Of a DNA stretch of 62,001 bases, positions 8,933 through 15,650 are shown in pieces (position 1 is the stretch's first letter; each line of letters opens with the position of its first letter). The notes beneath the pieces are model-generated. The model did no database searches and was not told the origin of the DNA. It was given only the letters and a program-made list of their open reading frames with translations. The stretch is from contig JAILRW010000042.1 of the NCBI GenBank assembly GCA_024698005.1, forward strand, positions 1 to 62,001, read 5' to 3'. This DNA comes from Sphaerochaetaceae bacterium (lineage in GTDB: Bacteria > Spirochaetota > Spirochaetia > Sphaerochaetales > Sphaerochaetaceae). The position numbers were made by a program, and so were the translations under genes.

Positions 8933-10027
8933 ATGGCAGAGAAATATACACTCTCTGGTAAGATGTGGAAAATGTTGCGCCTCGCAGAGAAGTACACCGG
9001 ACGCGATACTCATGTTGCTCTTACCGAAGAGGCTATAAATAGAACAAACAGAAAAGACCTCCCAAAAAACTGGAGGGTACATAATATATTCTATCCGGAG
9101 ACAAAAGGTATAAGCTGTACCAACTATGTCATTCCGGTAACAGAAGGAGCTGTTACTGGTCGTTATTACGACAGTAACAACGCACAGTCAAGAACCTCCC
9201 TGAAACCGCTTATCGTTGTTTTCCACGGTGGTGGCTGGGTCTTTGGAAATATAGATCTGTACGATCTTTATTGTAAGAATCTTGCAAAGGCTACTGACTC
9301 AGCAATCCTACTTGTCGACTATCGTCTTGCACCTAAGTACAAGTTCCCGGTCGCAGTAGAGGATTGCTATGATGCATATCTTTGGGCAGTTAATGGTGTC
9401 AAATACTGGAAGGTAGACCCTGACAGGATTTTCCTTCTTGGCGATAGCTGTGGTGGAAACCTGGCAGCTGGCGTTGCCCTCCTCTGCAGAGACAGAAAGG
9501 CACACAAGCCAAATGGCATGATCCTCTTTTCTCCTCTAGTAGATGCAAGGCTCAGAACTCCTTCAATCGAAGAGTATTCAGACAGCCCAACGTTAACATT
9601 GAAGCAGCTCAGATTCTTTGTAGATAGTTATATGAGAGAGCAGAAAGATATTCTTTCACCTCTCTTTTCTCCTCTTCTTTCTGCAGACCTTTCCCGTCTG
9701 CCAGATACTCTGGTAATTGCTGGTTCACTCGATCCTTTGAAAGATGATGGAAGACTCTTCGTAGAGGCGATGAAGGAAGCTGGTGGAAATGCCCACTATA
9801 TCGAGATAGAGGATGCAGTACATGGCTTCATATTGCACAAAAAGGCCGAAGGTTCAGCAGAGTCCGATTGCATGGTAAGGCAGGTAATTTCAGGACGACC
9901 GGTAAACAAGGTACAAGAAATGACAGAAGCTGAGCTAAGAAGAGAAAACAAAACGCAAATGCAACAAGCCTCTGCCAAGTTCCAAAAAGAACATGAAGAG
10001 AGAGCAAAACAGCAGATAAAGGAGTGA
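8933..10027 (+). CDS. Alpha/beta-hydrolase of the hormone-sensitive-lipase esterase family
   Basis: A carboxylesterase-type enzyme of 364 residues. The oxyanion motif HGGGW lies at 98-102, the nucleophile elbow GDSCGGN has Ser172, and the triad is completed by Asp267 (SLDPLKDDG) and His297 (AVHGF). The Asp-Tyr-Arg-Leu-Ala-Pro segment at about 129-134 is typical of HSL-family esterases. No signal peptide is seen, so it is cytoplasmic and probably hydrolyses short acyl or acetyl esters, possibly acetylated xylan fragments (inference from GH43 nearby). The last 50 residues are a charged, Gln/Glu/Lys-rich helix absent from most relatives. A terminator overlaps the stop codon. Confidence 0.85.
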   Translation: MAEKYTLSGKMWKMLRLAEKYTGRDTHVALTEEAINRTNRKDLPKNWRVHNIFYPETKGISCTNYVIPVTEGAVTGRYYDSNNAQSRTSLKPLIVVFHGGGWVFGNIDLYDLYCKNLAKATDSAILLVDYRLAPKYKFPVAVEDCYDAYLWAVNGVKYWKVDPDRIFLLGDSCGGNLAAGVALLCRDRKAHKPNGMILFSPLVDARLRTPSIEEYSDSPTLTLKQLRFFVDSYMREQKDILSPLFSPLLSADLSRLPDTLVIAGSLDPLKDDGRLFVEAMKEAGGNAHYIEIEDAVHGFILHKKAEGSAESDCMVRQVISGRPVNKVQEMTEAELRRENKTQMQQASAKFQKEHEERAKQQIKE

Positions 10028-10052
10028 AGGAGTTCTTCACTCCTCTTTTTTT
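10021..10052 (+). terminator. Rho-independent terminator of the esterase gene
   Basis: GGAGTGAAG (10021-10029), a five-base loop and CTTCACTCC (10035-10043) form a perfect nine-pair stem followed by TCTTTTTTT. The stem begins inside the last codons of the esterase gene. Confidence 0.9.
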
Positions 10053-10070
10053 GCCTTTTGCCAAGGCAAT

Positions 10071-10161
10071 AAAAAACCCCACAGACGGAAAAAAGGAGGT
10101 AAACCGTAGTGGGGAACAAAAGGAGGTAAATTTATTTAATCAGGAGTTTTATCTTCCTGAT
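10071..10161 (-). ncRNA. Candidate small RNA with two anti-Shine-Dalgarno motifs
   Basis: On the minus strand a promoter can be read: TTGCAA (plus 10191-10196), 17 bases, TATTGT (plus 10168-10173). A start near 10161 would begin exactly at a seven-pair hairpin (AUCAGGA...UCCUGAU). Next comes single-stranded AAUUUACCUCCUUUUG, then a terminator hairpin with outer stem CCCCAC/GUGGGG and inner stem CGG/CCG, whose loop again carries UUUACCUCCUUUU, followed by UUUUUU. The 13-base core appears twice as AAAAGGAGGTAAA on the plus strand, at 10091-10103 and 10118-10130. CCUCCUUU equals the usual 3' end of 16S rRNA, so this RNA could pair with Shine-Dalgarno sites. No open reading frame is evident. An alternative is that it is only a decorated terminator for a longer minus-strand transcript. 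Confidence 0.55.
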
Positions 10162-10167
10162 GGCTGT

Positions 10168-10196
10168 ACAATACTTTAATACAAAATTAATTGCAA
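10168..10196 (-). promoter_or_regulatory. Candidate promoter of the small RNA
   Basis: Minus-strand TTGCAA and TATTGT are separated by 17 bases. The first transcribed base would fall at about 10161, the first base of the 5' hairpin. The -10 box is imperfect (4 of 6). The remaining gene-free sequence at 10197-10380 is very T/A-rich on the plus strand, holds a small GGCT-ATAC-AGCC hairpin at 10290-10301, and shows nothing else I can name. Confidence 0.45.
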
Positions 10197-10373
10197 TACT
10201 TTTTTTAAAAATTTGTATACAGATTTTTATTTTTTATCCAAATGTTTTTTTCTTCGTTTTGTTTGTCTGAAAAAACTTCGAAAATATTTGGCTATACAGC
10301 CTTATTTTGCAAAACCTATGACATAAAGCATCTTTTTTTCTAAAGATAAATTTTTATATCTACGATAACAAGA

Positions 10374-10420
10374 ATAATAAAATAGCACTGCTTCCACTTT
10401 GTTTTTGGATCGCAGTGCTA
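10374..10420 (-). terminator. Terminator of the phosphofructokinase operon
   Basis: On the minus strand TAGCACTGC (plus 10412-10420), a 20-base loop and GCAGTGCTA (plus 10383-10391) form a perfect nine-pair stem followed by TTTTATTATTC. It lies about 30 bases beyond the pfk stop codon, so the small RNA further on is unlikely to be merely its 3' end. Confidence 0.75.
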
Positions 10421-10450
10421 CAATTTAAGAATAAAACGCAAAAACCGATT

Positions 10451-11776
10451 TTAGTTCTTCATCGAGAATGGCTGTCTTGTATTTTCCAGAACATCTCTCC
10501 AAAGAGAACCTTCAACATCTACATGGTTTCTTCTAGAAACAGCCTGCTTGATTGGTAGATATACGAACTTGTTGTTAACTCTACTTACAAGACACATGGT
10601 CTTTCCACTCATTGCTGCATGAACAGCATGGGCACCGAGACGGGCACAGTAGATGCTGTCGTAGCTATTGGCAGGAGCGGAGCGGATAATGTAGGAAGGA
10701 TCGATGTACTTCACAGAGGCTCTGATATTCTCCTTTGCAAAATACTCCTTGATCTTGTCCTTCAGGAAGATTCCGATATCATTCATCTTTGTGTTTCCAC
10801 TTGCATCGACCTCTCCTGTTGGAGGAACAAATTCCTGTCCAGCTCCTTCAGCAACAAGAATTACTGCATGGCCTCTATCCTGCAATCTCTTTTTCAGGTT
10901 GACGAGAAGACCATTCTCACCATCGAGATCAAATGGAGATTCTGGGATCAAACAGAAGTTTACATCGGACTGTGCAAGAGTTGTATGAGTGGCAATAAAG
11001 CCAGACTCTCTACCCATGACCTTTACAAGGCCAACACCATTGATTGCATTTCGTGCTTCAACATGAGCGCCACGGACGATACCTGCAGCGACCTGAGTTG
11101 CTGTATCGAAACCGAATGATGAGTCGATGAAGGAAAGGTCATTATCAATTGTCTTAGGAACACCGACAACTGCAATCTTCAGACCTCTCTTCTTGATCTC
11201 AAGGCCAATTGCATTTGCGCCCTTGAGTGTTCCATCGCCTCCGATACAGATGAGAATATTTATATTATTTCTTTCAAGTGTATCTACAATTTCTTCAGTC
11301 TTGTTTCCGCCACCTCTTGAAGAGCCAAGGATTGTACCACCCTTCTCCTGAATGTCATCGACAACAGAAGGAGTAAGCTGGATGAATGGATAGTTAGCAT
11401 CCTTCAGAAGACCGTTGTAGCCATACTGGACACCAGAGATTCTTCTAACCCCATATCGGTACCAAAAACACCTTACGACTGCTCTTATTACATTATTCAA
11501 ACCTGGGCAGATACCACCACAGGTTGCGATGGCGACATGCACATGTTGTGGATTGAAATAGATCTTCTCCCTTGGACCTGCAAGTTCCATGGTTTCACTT
11601 CTTTCTGGAACTCTATTTCCCTTCTCATCTACTTTAGTCTGAACAGAGAAAAGAACTCTGTCGTCGTCAGAAACATAGTTTGCACAGCCATCACCTGCGA
11701 CACGGCTCATATCTATTGGAGATACAAGCTTTGCTTCCCCCAAAGAGACAACATTAAAATCTAAAGTCTCACTCAT
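10451..11776 (-). CDS. pfkA: 6-phosphofructokinase (group III/plant-Entamoeba-like PFK)
   Basis: Phosphorylates fructose 6-phosphate in glycolysis. The protein is 441 residues, longer than E. coli PfkA because of an 80-residue N-terminal extension. Conserved elements include GGICPGLN, GGDGT at 179-183, PKTIDND at 207-213 (Asp211 and Asp213 equivalent to the catalytic pair) and MGRESGF. The donor-site residues are Gly182 (E. coli Gly104 equivalent) and Lys208 (Gly124 equivalent). PPi-dependent enzymes normally have Asp plus Lys, whereas Gly plus Lys is known from ATP-using Entamoeba-type enzymes, so ATP is the better guess, though such proteins are often labelled PPi-dependent. The ATG at 11776 has TGGAGGA upstream and overlaps the end of the ModE-like gene. 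Confidence 0.92.
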   Translation of the reverse strand: MSETLDFNVVSLGEAKLVSPIDMSRVAGDGCANYVSDDDRVLFSVQTKVDEKGNRVPERSETMELAGPREKIYFNPQHVHVAIATCGGICPGLNNVIRAVVRCFWYRYGVRRISGVQYGYNGLLKDANYPFIQLTPSVVDDIQEKGGTILGSSRGGGNKTEEIVDTLERNNINILICIGGDGTLKGANAIGLEIKKRGLKIAVVGVPKTIDNDLSFIDSSFGFDTATQVAAGIVRGAHVEARNAINGVGLVKVMGRESGFIATHTTLAQSDVNFCLIPESPFDLDGENGLLVNLKKRLQDRGHAVILVAEGAGQEFVPPTGEVDASGNTKMNDIGIFLKDKIKEYFAKENIRASVKYIDPSYIIRSAPANSYDSIYCARLGAHAVHAAMSGKTMCLVSRVNNKFVYLPIKQAVSRRNHVDVEGSLWRDVLENTRQPFSMKN

Positions 11777-12134
11777 CGTCTTCCTCCAAAAGTATATCAA
11801 GATTCCTTACAAATTCTCTGTAAGGCTCTTCCGTTCTCTTTTTGGCCTCATCCTGAAATGAGTTGTACAGCTTTATAAAGCTCTGACCAAAAGGACTTAA
11901 GCTGGCACCACCGCGATCCTGTCCACCCTTCTTGCGTTCAATTACATTCTTGCCAAGATGCTTCTCTAGACGATTTATCATCAAGAGTGCCTTGGAATAG
12001 GAGATGTCCATGTTCATGGCCGCCTGTCTCAGAGAGCCACAGCGTGCGAGCTCCTCCAGGAGCCACATCACACCAATTCCCATGAACTTCTCCCCTTCAC
12101 CGTCAACAAGATAGAGCTTTACTTTTAGGTCCAT
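11769..12134 (-). CDS. ModE-N-like winged-helix transcriptional regulator
   Basis: A 121-residue protein with the LysR-type winged-helix fold used by the N-terminal domain of ModE. Diagnostic segments are GVMWLLEELARCGSLRQAA, the recognition helix DISYSKALLMINRLEKHLG and the wing ERKKGGQDRGGASLSPFGQ. It lacks the C-terminal molybdate-binding MOP domains, so it cannot sense molybdate in the classical way. Overlaps of ten bases with the aminotransferase gene upstream and eight bases with pfk downstream place it inside a tightly coupled operon. Stand-alone proteins of this type often occur near molybdenum hydroxylase genes, and a xanthine-dehydrogenase-like cluster begins 3.5 kb away, which may or may not be meaningful. 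Confidence 0.85.
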   Translation of the reverse strand: MDLKVKLYLVDGEGEKFMGIGVMWLLEELARCGSLRQAAMNMDISYSKALLMINRLEKHLGKNVIERKKGGQDRGGASLSPFGQSFIKLYNSFQDEAKKRTEEPYREFVRNLDILLEEDDE

Positions 12135-13429
12135 ATTTCTCCTGCAGCAGTATAGACAAGGGACAATAGCTCTTTGATGTTCTCCTGCTCAACGGAGCAG
12201 TAAGCGAGACGCAATGTCCTGTCCATTATATTGATTGCACCAACGCTGTACTTTTCAAGAAGGTATGTTCTAAGTTCCTCTGCACTTCTACCCATGGTAT
12301 CGAAGGCCATGAAGTAGCCAGAGTTGAATGGATAAGGCTTCAAAAGCTTGGAGTCGCGATAGTTTTCAAGCTCTTTCTTGACAATCTTGTATCTTGCCTC
12401 CATCTCCTTGAAGGTCTTCTCCTTATCCTCATTGTAGTGCTTGCCCTCCTTGAGAGCCTTGAGAATGAGAGTCTGACCTGGGCGGTCACAGTTGCTGACA
12501 GAGCATCTGATAGCACCGAGAGACTTACTGTTGAGTGCATCAAGATGCTTGTCATTGAAGCTCTTTGATGCATAAGTGATGAAGCCAACTCTGAAGCCCC
12601 AAACCATCTCCTCCTTGGTTGCTGCATCGCCCTTGATTGCAAAGATGTTCTCATGAGCATCTGCCAGGAAGGCAAAGAGAGATTCCTTCTCAGTCTCTTC
12701 CTCAAAGAAAAGTCCATAATAGGCATCGTCGGAAAGGACAAGAACCTTCTTGCCTGTTTCTGCAACTTCCACGATTGCATTCTTGATCTTGAGCATCTCG
12801 TCCTTCGAAGGAGTATAACCAGTTGGGTTATTAGGGAAGTTGAGGATAATTCTTGCTGTCTCTCCCTTGCAATCCAAAAGTGCTTGCTTCATACCTTCAA
12901 CATTGAAGTGGTTGTTTTCATCATAGAAGTTGAAGAACTTGAGAGAGCCATTCTTCGCATGAACGAAGATAAGTTCATAGTTGTCCCAGAACAGATCAGG
13001 GCAGACAATCTCATCTCCCTCATCAAAGAAGAGGTTTGCAACAGTACTGATTGTATGAGTCAAGCCACCAGTTACAATAGGAAGGCTGATAAGCTTTCCC
13101 TTGAGGGTTGGATTCTTCTTGATCATCTCTTCTTTCCAGGCACTTCTAAGTTCCTTGTCTCCACCACCTGGTGCATATGAGAAAATATCGCTTGGCTGTA
13201 AGAGATCTTCCTTGAAGTAGCTGTAGATATCGGTAAGATACATTGGCTGTCCCTTGCTCTTTGCAAGGCCAACAGTCGCATTGTGTCTTTTAGCTTTTGC
13301 ACCAGCCTCAGCTGACTGTGCAACTATACCCTTTGGAAAGAAGATCCTTCTTCCAAAGGATGAGAGGAAGGAGCCCGCTACGGAGCTGTCGAGTGTTTCG
13401 TTAAGTTCAATTGCAAGTCTGTCTAGCAT
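12125..13429 (-). CDS. PLP-dependent class I/II aminotransferase
   Basis: A fold-type I aminotransferase of 434 residues. PLP-binding residues are recognisable: Asn201 region in NFPNNPTGY, Asp234 and Tyr237 in SDDAYYG, the Schiff-base Lys272 in AATKEEMVWGFRVG and Arg280 in the same motif. The spacing from Lys to GxRxG equals that of aspartate/aromatic aminotransferases. The amino acid substrate is not predictable. The ATG has AAAGGAAC upstream, 53 bases after ligA and behind a dyad that may be its operator. It heads a coupled set aminotransferase-modE-like-pfk. Confidence 0.88.
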   Translation of the reverse strand: MLDRLAIELNETLDSSVAGSFLSSFGRRIFFPKGIVAQSAEAGAKAKRHNATVGLAKSKGQPMYLTDIYSYFKEDLLQPSDIFSYAPGGGDKELRSAWKEEMIKKNPTLKGKLISLPIVTGGLTHTISTVANLFFDEGDEIVCPDLFWDNYELIFVHAKNGSLKFFNFYDENNHFNVEGMKQALLDCKGETARIILNFPNNPTGYTPSKDEMLKIKNAIVEVAETGKKVLVLSDDAYYGLFFEEETEKESLFAFLADAHENIFAIKGDAATKEEMVWGFRVGFITYASKSFNDKHLDALNSKSLGAIRCSVSNCDRPGQTLILKALKEGKHYNEDKEKTFKEMEARYKIVKKELENYRDSKLLKPYPFNSGYFMAFDTMGRSAEELRTYLLEKYSVGAINIMDRTLRLAYCSVEQENIKELLSLVYTAAGEIWT

Positions 13430-13461
13430 TCTAAGTTCCTTTATTGAGTTCCTATATTATT

Positions 13462-13488
13462 ATTTTGATGTCACCATGTCATCAAAAT
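13462..13488. promoter_or_regulatory. Dyad between ligA and the aminotransferase gene
   Basis: ATTTTGATG at 13462-13470 and CATCAAAAT at 13480-13488 are exact inverted copies nine bases apart, and the inner CA/TG pair extends the symmetry. It overlaps the ligA stop codon. No U-run follows on the minus strand, so an operator or mRNA stabilising stem is more likely than a terminator. Confidence 0.35.
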
Positions 13489-15569
13489 AGCTCGCCTTGG
13501 ATGTCGTTTTTATCGCTTTTGGTTTCACTTTTTTTTCCAATCAGCTCAAGGAATTCCTCCTCAGTTACTATTATAACACCAAGTTTCTCTGCTTGTGTTT
13601 TTTTGCTGCCTCCACCCTTTCCTACTAGGAGATGGGTTGTCTTGCCTGTCACAGAAGAAACACTTCGACCTCCACGCTTTTCAACCTCTTTCATCGCAAG
13701 GCCTCTTGGATTGAAGTTCTCAAAAGAGCCTGTAACACACCAGACCTGACCAGAGAATATCTGCTCCTCGTTATTCTCTTCCTTCACCTCTACAAACTGT
13801 AGGCCAGCAGCTCTGAGCTTCTCAATTCTTTCAATCATCACAGGGTCGTTGAGAGCATTCATTATCAGAAGAGCGGACTGCTCTCCCACCTGAGAAATTC
13901 TGGTAAAGGCTTCTATGTCATTGTTCCTGGAAGCTTCAAGGAGCTTGTCGATACTGTCAAAACCTCCCTTTACCAGAATCTCTGCACCCTTGGAGCCAAC
14001 CTCTGGGATGCCAAGGCTTGCGAGCACAGTATGGAATGGTCTACTGAGACTCTCCTTCACTGCACTCTTGAACTGTTCAATTGTCTTATCCCCAACCCCT
14101 TTGACACCAACTAGACGATCGTAGTCACAGGTATAGAGATCAGGAATATCTTCGACCAGCTTGTTCTCAACAAGAAGCTGGACCGCTTTTGGACCTATGC
14201 TCTCCATATCCATCTGGTCTCGTCCTGTGAAGAATGAGATCCTTCCTAGAATCTGATCAGGACAGCTTCTGTTGACGCAGAAAAGATGAGCTCCCCTTGA
14301 TACCAGAACAGAGCCACAGGAAGGACAGAGAGGAGGAATTACATAAACTCCATTACCCTTCTCATTCTTCTCGATTACCTCTTCTACTGCAGGAATTACA
14401 TCACCCCTCTTTACAACAGAAACAGTGTCCCCAATTGAAAGCTCCAAGGTGTTTATATACTCCTGATTGTGCAAGGTTGCTCTTTTTACGGTAGAGCCCC
14501 CAAGCTTTACGGCCTCAAGCTCTGCAACAGGTGTTATACGCCCTGTTCGGCCAACCTGGACTGTGACATCCAGAACCTTTGTCTGGGCCTGAGGGGACTC
14601 GAACTTGTAGGCAATTGCCCACCTTGGATGGTGCTCTGTATAGCCAAAGGCTTCGCGGACGCTCATCTCACAGACCTTTGTTACCATACCATCTATTTCA
14701 TAAGGAAGACTCTGCCTTCTCTCTGTTACCATCTCAAGGTAAGAGCCCAGTTCGTCAAAAGCATGGCCCTCTCCTTCAAGGCCTGCCTCTTCGAGCCTCC
14801 TTCTTGACTCTTCTGCAGAGGAAGAGAAGAGAGCAAAGTGTGGGTTTATCCTAAAGCCAAGCTTCTTGAGCCTTGAGAGAATTTCAATGTGGTCGCTTGG
14901 CGCATCTCCCTCATCCCAGAAACCCTCGTATATGAATATATCGAGAGGCACTTCTGCAGCTTCACTTGACTTCTGCCTTCTCACTGTACCAGCGGCAAGA
15001 TTTCTTGGATTTGCAATCTGGGGATACTTATCTTTAAGACGCTCAAAGTCAGCCTTTGGAAGATAGACCTCTCCTCTTACTGCCAAGTTGATTGGCTCAG
15101 GAAGACGAAGAGGGACTGAGTGGATAGTCTTGATATTTGCAGTTACATCATTACCGACGTGGCCATTGCCTCTGGTTACAGCTCTGGCAAGCACACCATC
15201 CTCGTAATAGAGGACCATAGAAATTCCGTCTATCTTCTCTTCTTCTGCAAAGGATAGCCTTCCTGAAGCCTTTACTTCACTCTTGTTCATCCAATCGAGG
15301 ACGGCTTGTGCAGAGTATGCCTTATCAAGAGAAAGGACGGGAATCGTATGTTCCACTTCGGGGAAGTCACTTGTGAGATCGCTTCCAACTCTCTGGGTTG
15401 GAGAATCGCTCCTCATAAGTTCTGGATGTTCCTGTTCGAGCTTTACAAGCTCATCAAAAAGAGCATCGTATTCAAGGTCACTCTTCAAAGAGTTTCCATC
15501 AACATAATAGGCTCTCTGTAGCTCTATCAACTCATCAGAGAGAGTGTCAATTCTTTCTTTAACGTCCAT
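13482..15569 (-). CDS. ligA: NAD+-dependent DNA ligase
   Basis: Seals nicks during replication and repair using NAD+. The 695-residue length is standard. The adenylated lysine is Lys112 in EEKIDG; an OB fold follows; a four-cysteine zinc finger is formed by CPSC and CVNRSC; helix-hairpin-helix repeats follow (GVKGVGDKT, LGIPEVGSKGA); and a BRCT domain ends the protein (about 595-685). The start has TATAAT only six bases upstream (plus 15576-15581) and no Shine-Dalgarno site, so translation is probably leaderless. It heads the minus-strand operon that continues to pfk and is divergent from the xanthine-dehydrogenase-like cluster. Confidence 0.97.
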   Translation of the reverse strand: MDVKERIDTLSDELIELQRAYYVDGNSLKSDLEYDALFDELVKLEQEHPELMRSDSPTQRVGSDLTSDFPEVEHTIPVLSLDKAYSAQAVLDWMNKSEVKASGRLSFAEEEKIDGISMVLYYEDGVLARAVTRGNGHVGNDVTANIKTIHSVPLRLPEPINLAVRGEVYLPKADFERLKDKYPQIANPRNLAAGTVRRQKSSEAAEVPLDIFIYEGFWDEGDAPSDHIEILSRLKKLGFRINPHFALFSSSAEESRRRLEEAGLEGEGHAFDELGSYLEMVTERRQSLPYEIDGMVTKVCEMSVREAFGYTEHHPRWAIAYKFESPQAQTKVLDVTVQVGRTGRITPVAELEAVKLGGSTVKRATLHNQEYINTLELSIGDTVSVVKRGDVIPAVEEVIEKNEKGNGVYVIPPLCPSCGSVLVSRGAHLFCVNRSCPDQILGRISFFTGRDQMDMESIGPKAVQLLVENKLVEDIPDLYTCDYDRLVGVKGVGDKTIEQFKSAVKESLSRPFHTVLASLGIPEVGSKGAEILVKGGFDSIDKLLEASRNNDIEAFTRISQVGEQSALLIMNALNDPVMIERIEKLRAAGLQFVEVKEENNEEQIFSGQVWCVTGSFENFNPRGLAMKEVEKRGGRSVSSVTGKTTHLLVGKGGGSKKTQAEKLGVIIVTEEEFLELIGKKSETKSDKNDIQGELF

Positions 15570-15575
15570 ACCTAA

Positions 15576-15581
15576 ATTATA
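15576..15581 (-). promoter_or_regulatory. -10 box directly ahead of ligA
   Basis: Minus-strand TATAAT ends six bases before the ligA ATG. The -35 position (TTCCTC, 17 bases away) is weak. Transcription should begin at or next to the start codon. Confidence 0.5.
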
Positions 15582-15650
15582 AACGTTCTGGCCTGTTTGA
15601 GGAACCTATTCGCCTTGCTTAGCCAAAAGTGTTGTGATACTCTTTTTTTC

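Noticed and set aside
10118-10130. AAAAGGAGGTAAA as a ribosome site for a plus-strand small gene
   Set aside because: No ATG, GTG or TTG start with a useful open frame follows at a suitable distance, and the minus-strand reading explains both copies together with the hairpins.
15597-15650. Upstream TTG start for the XDH-like large subunit
   Set aside because: The added 18 residues are Cys/Phe-rich and unlike the family, and they fall in the divergent ligA promoter.
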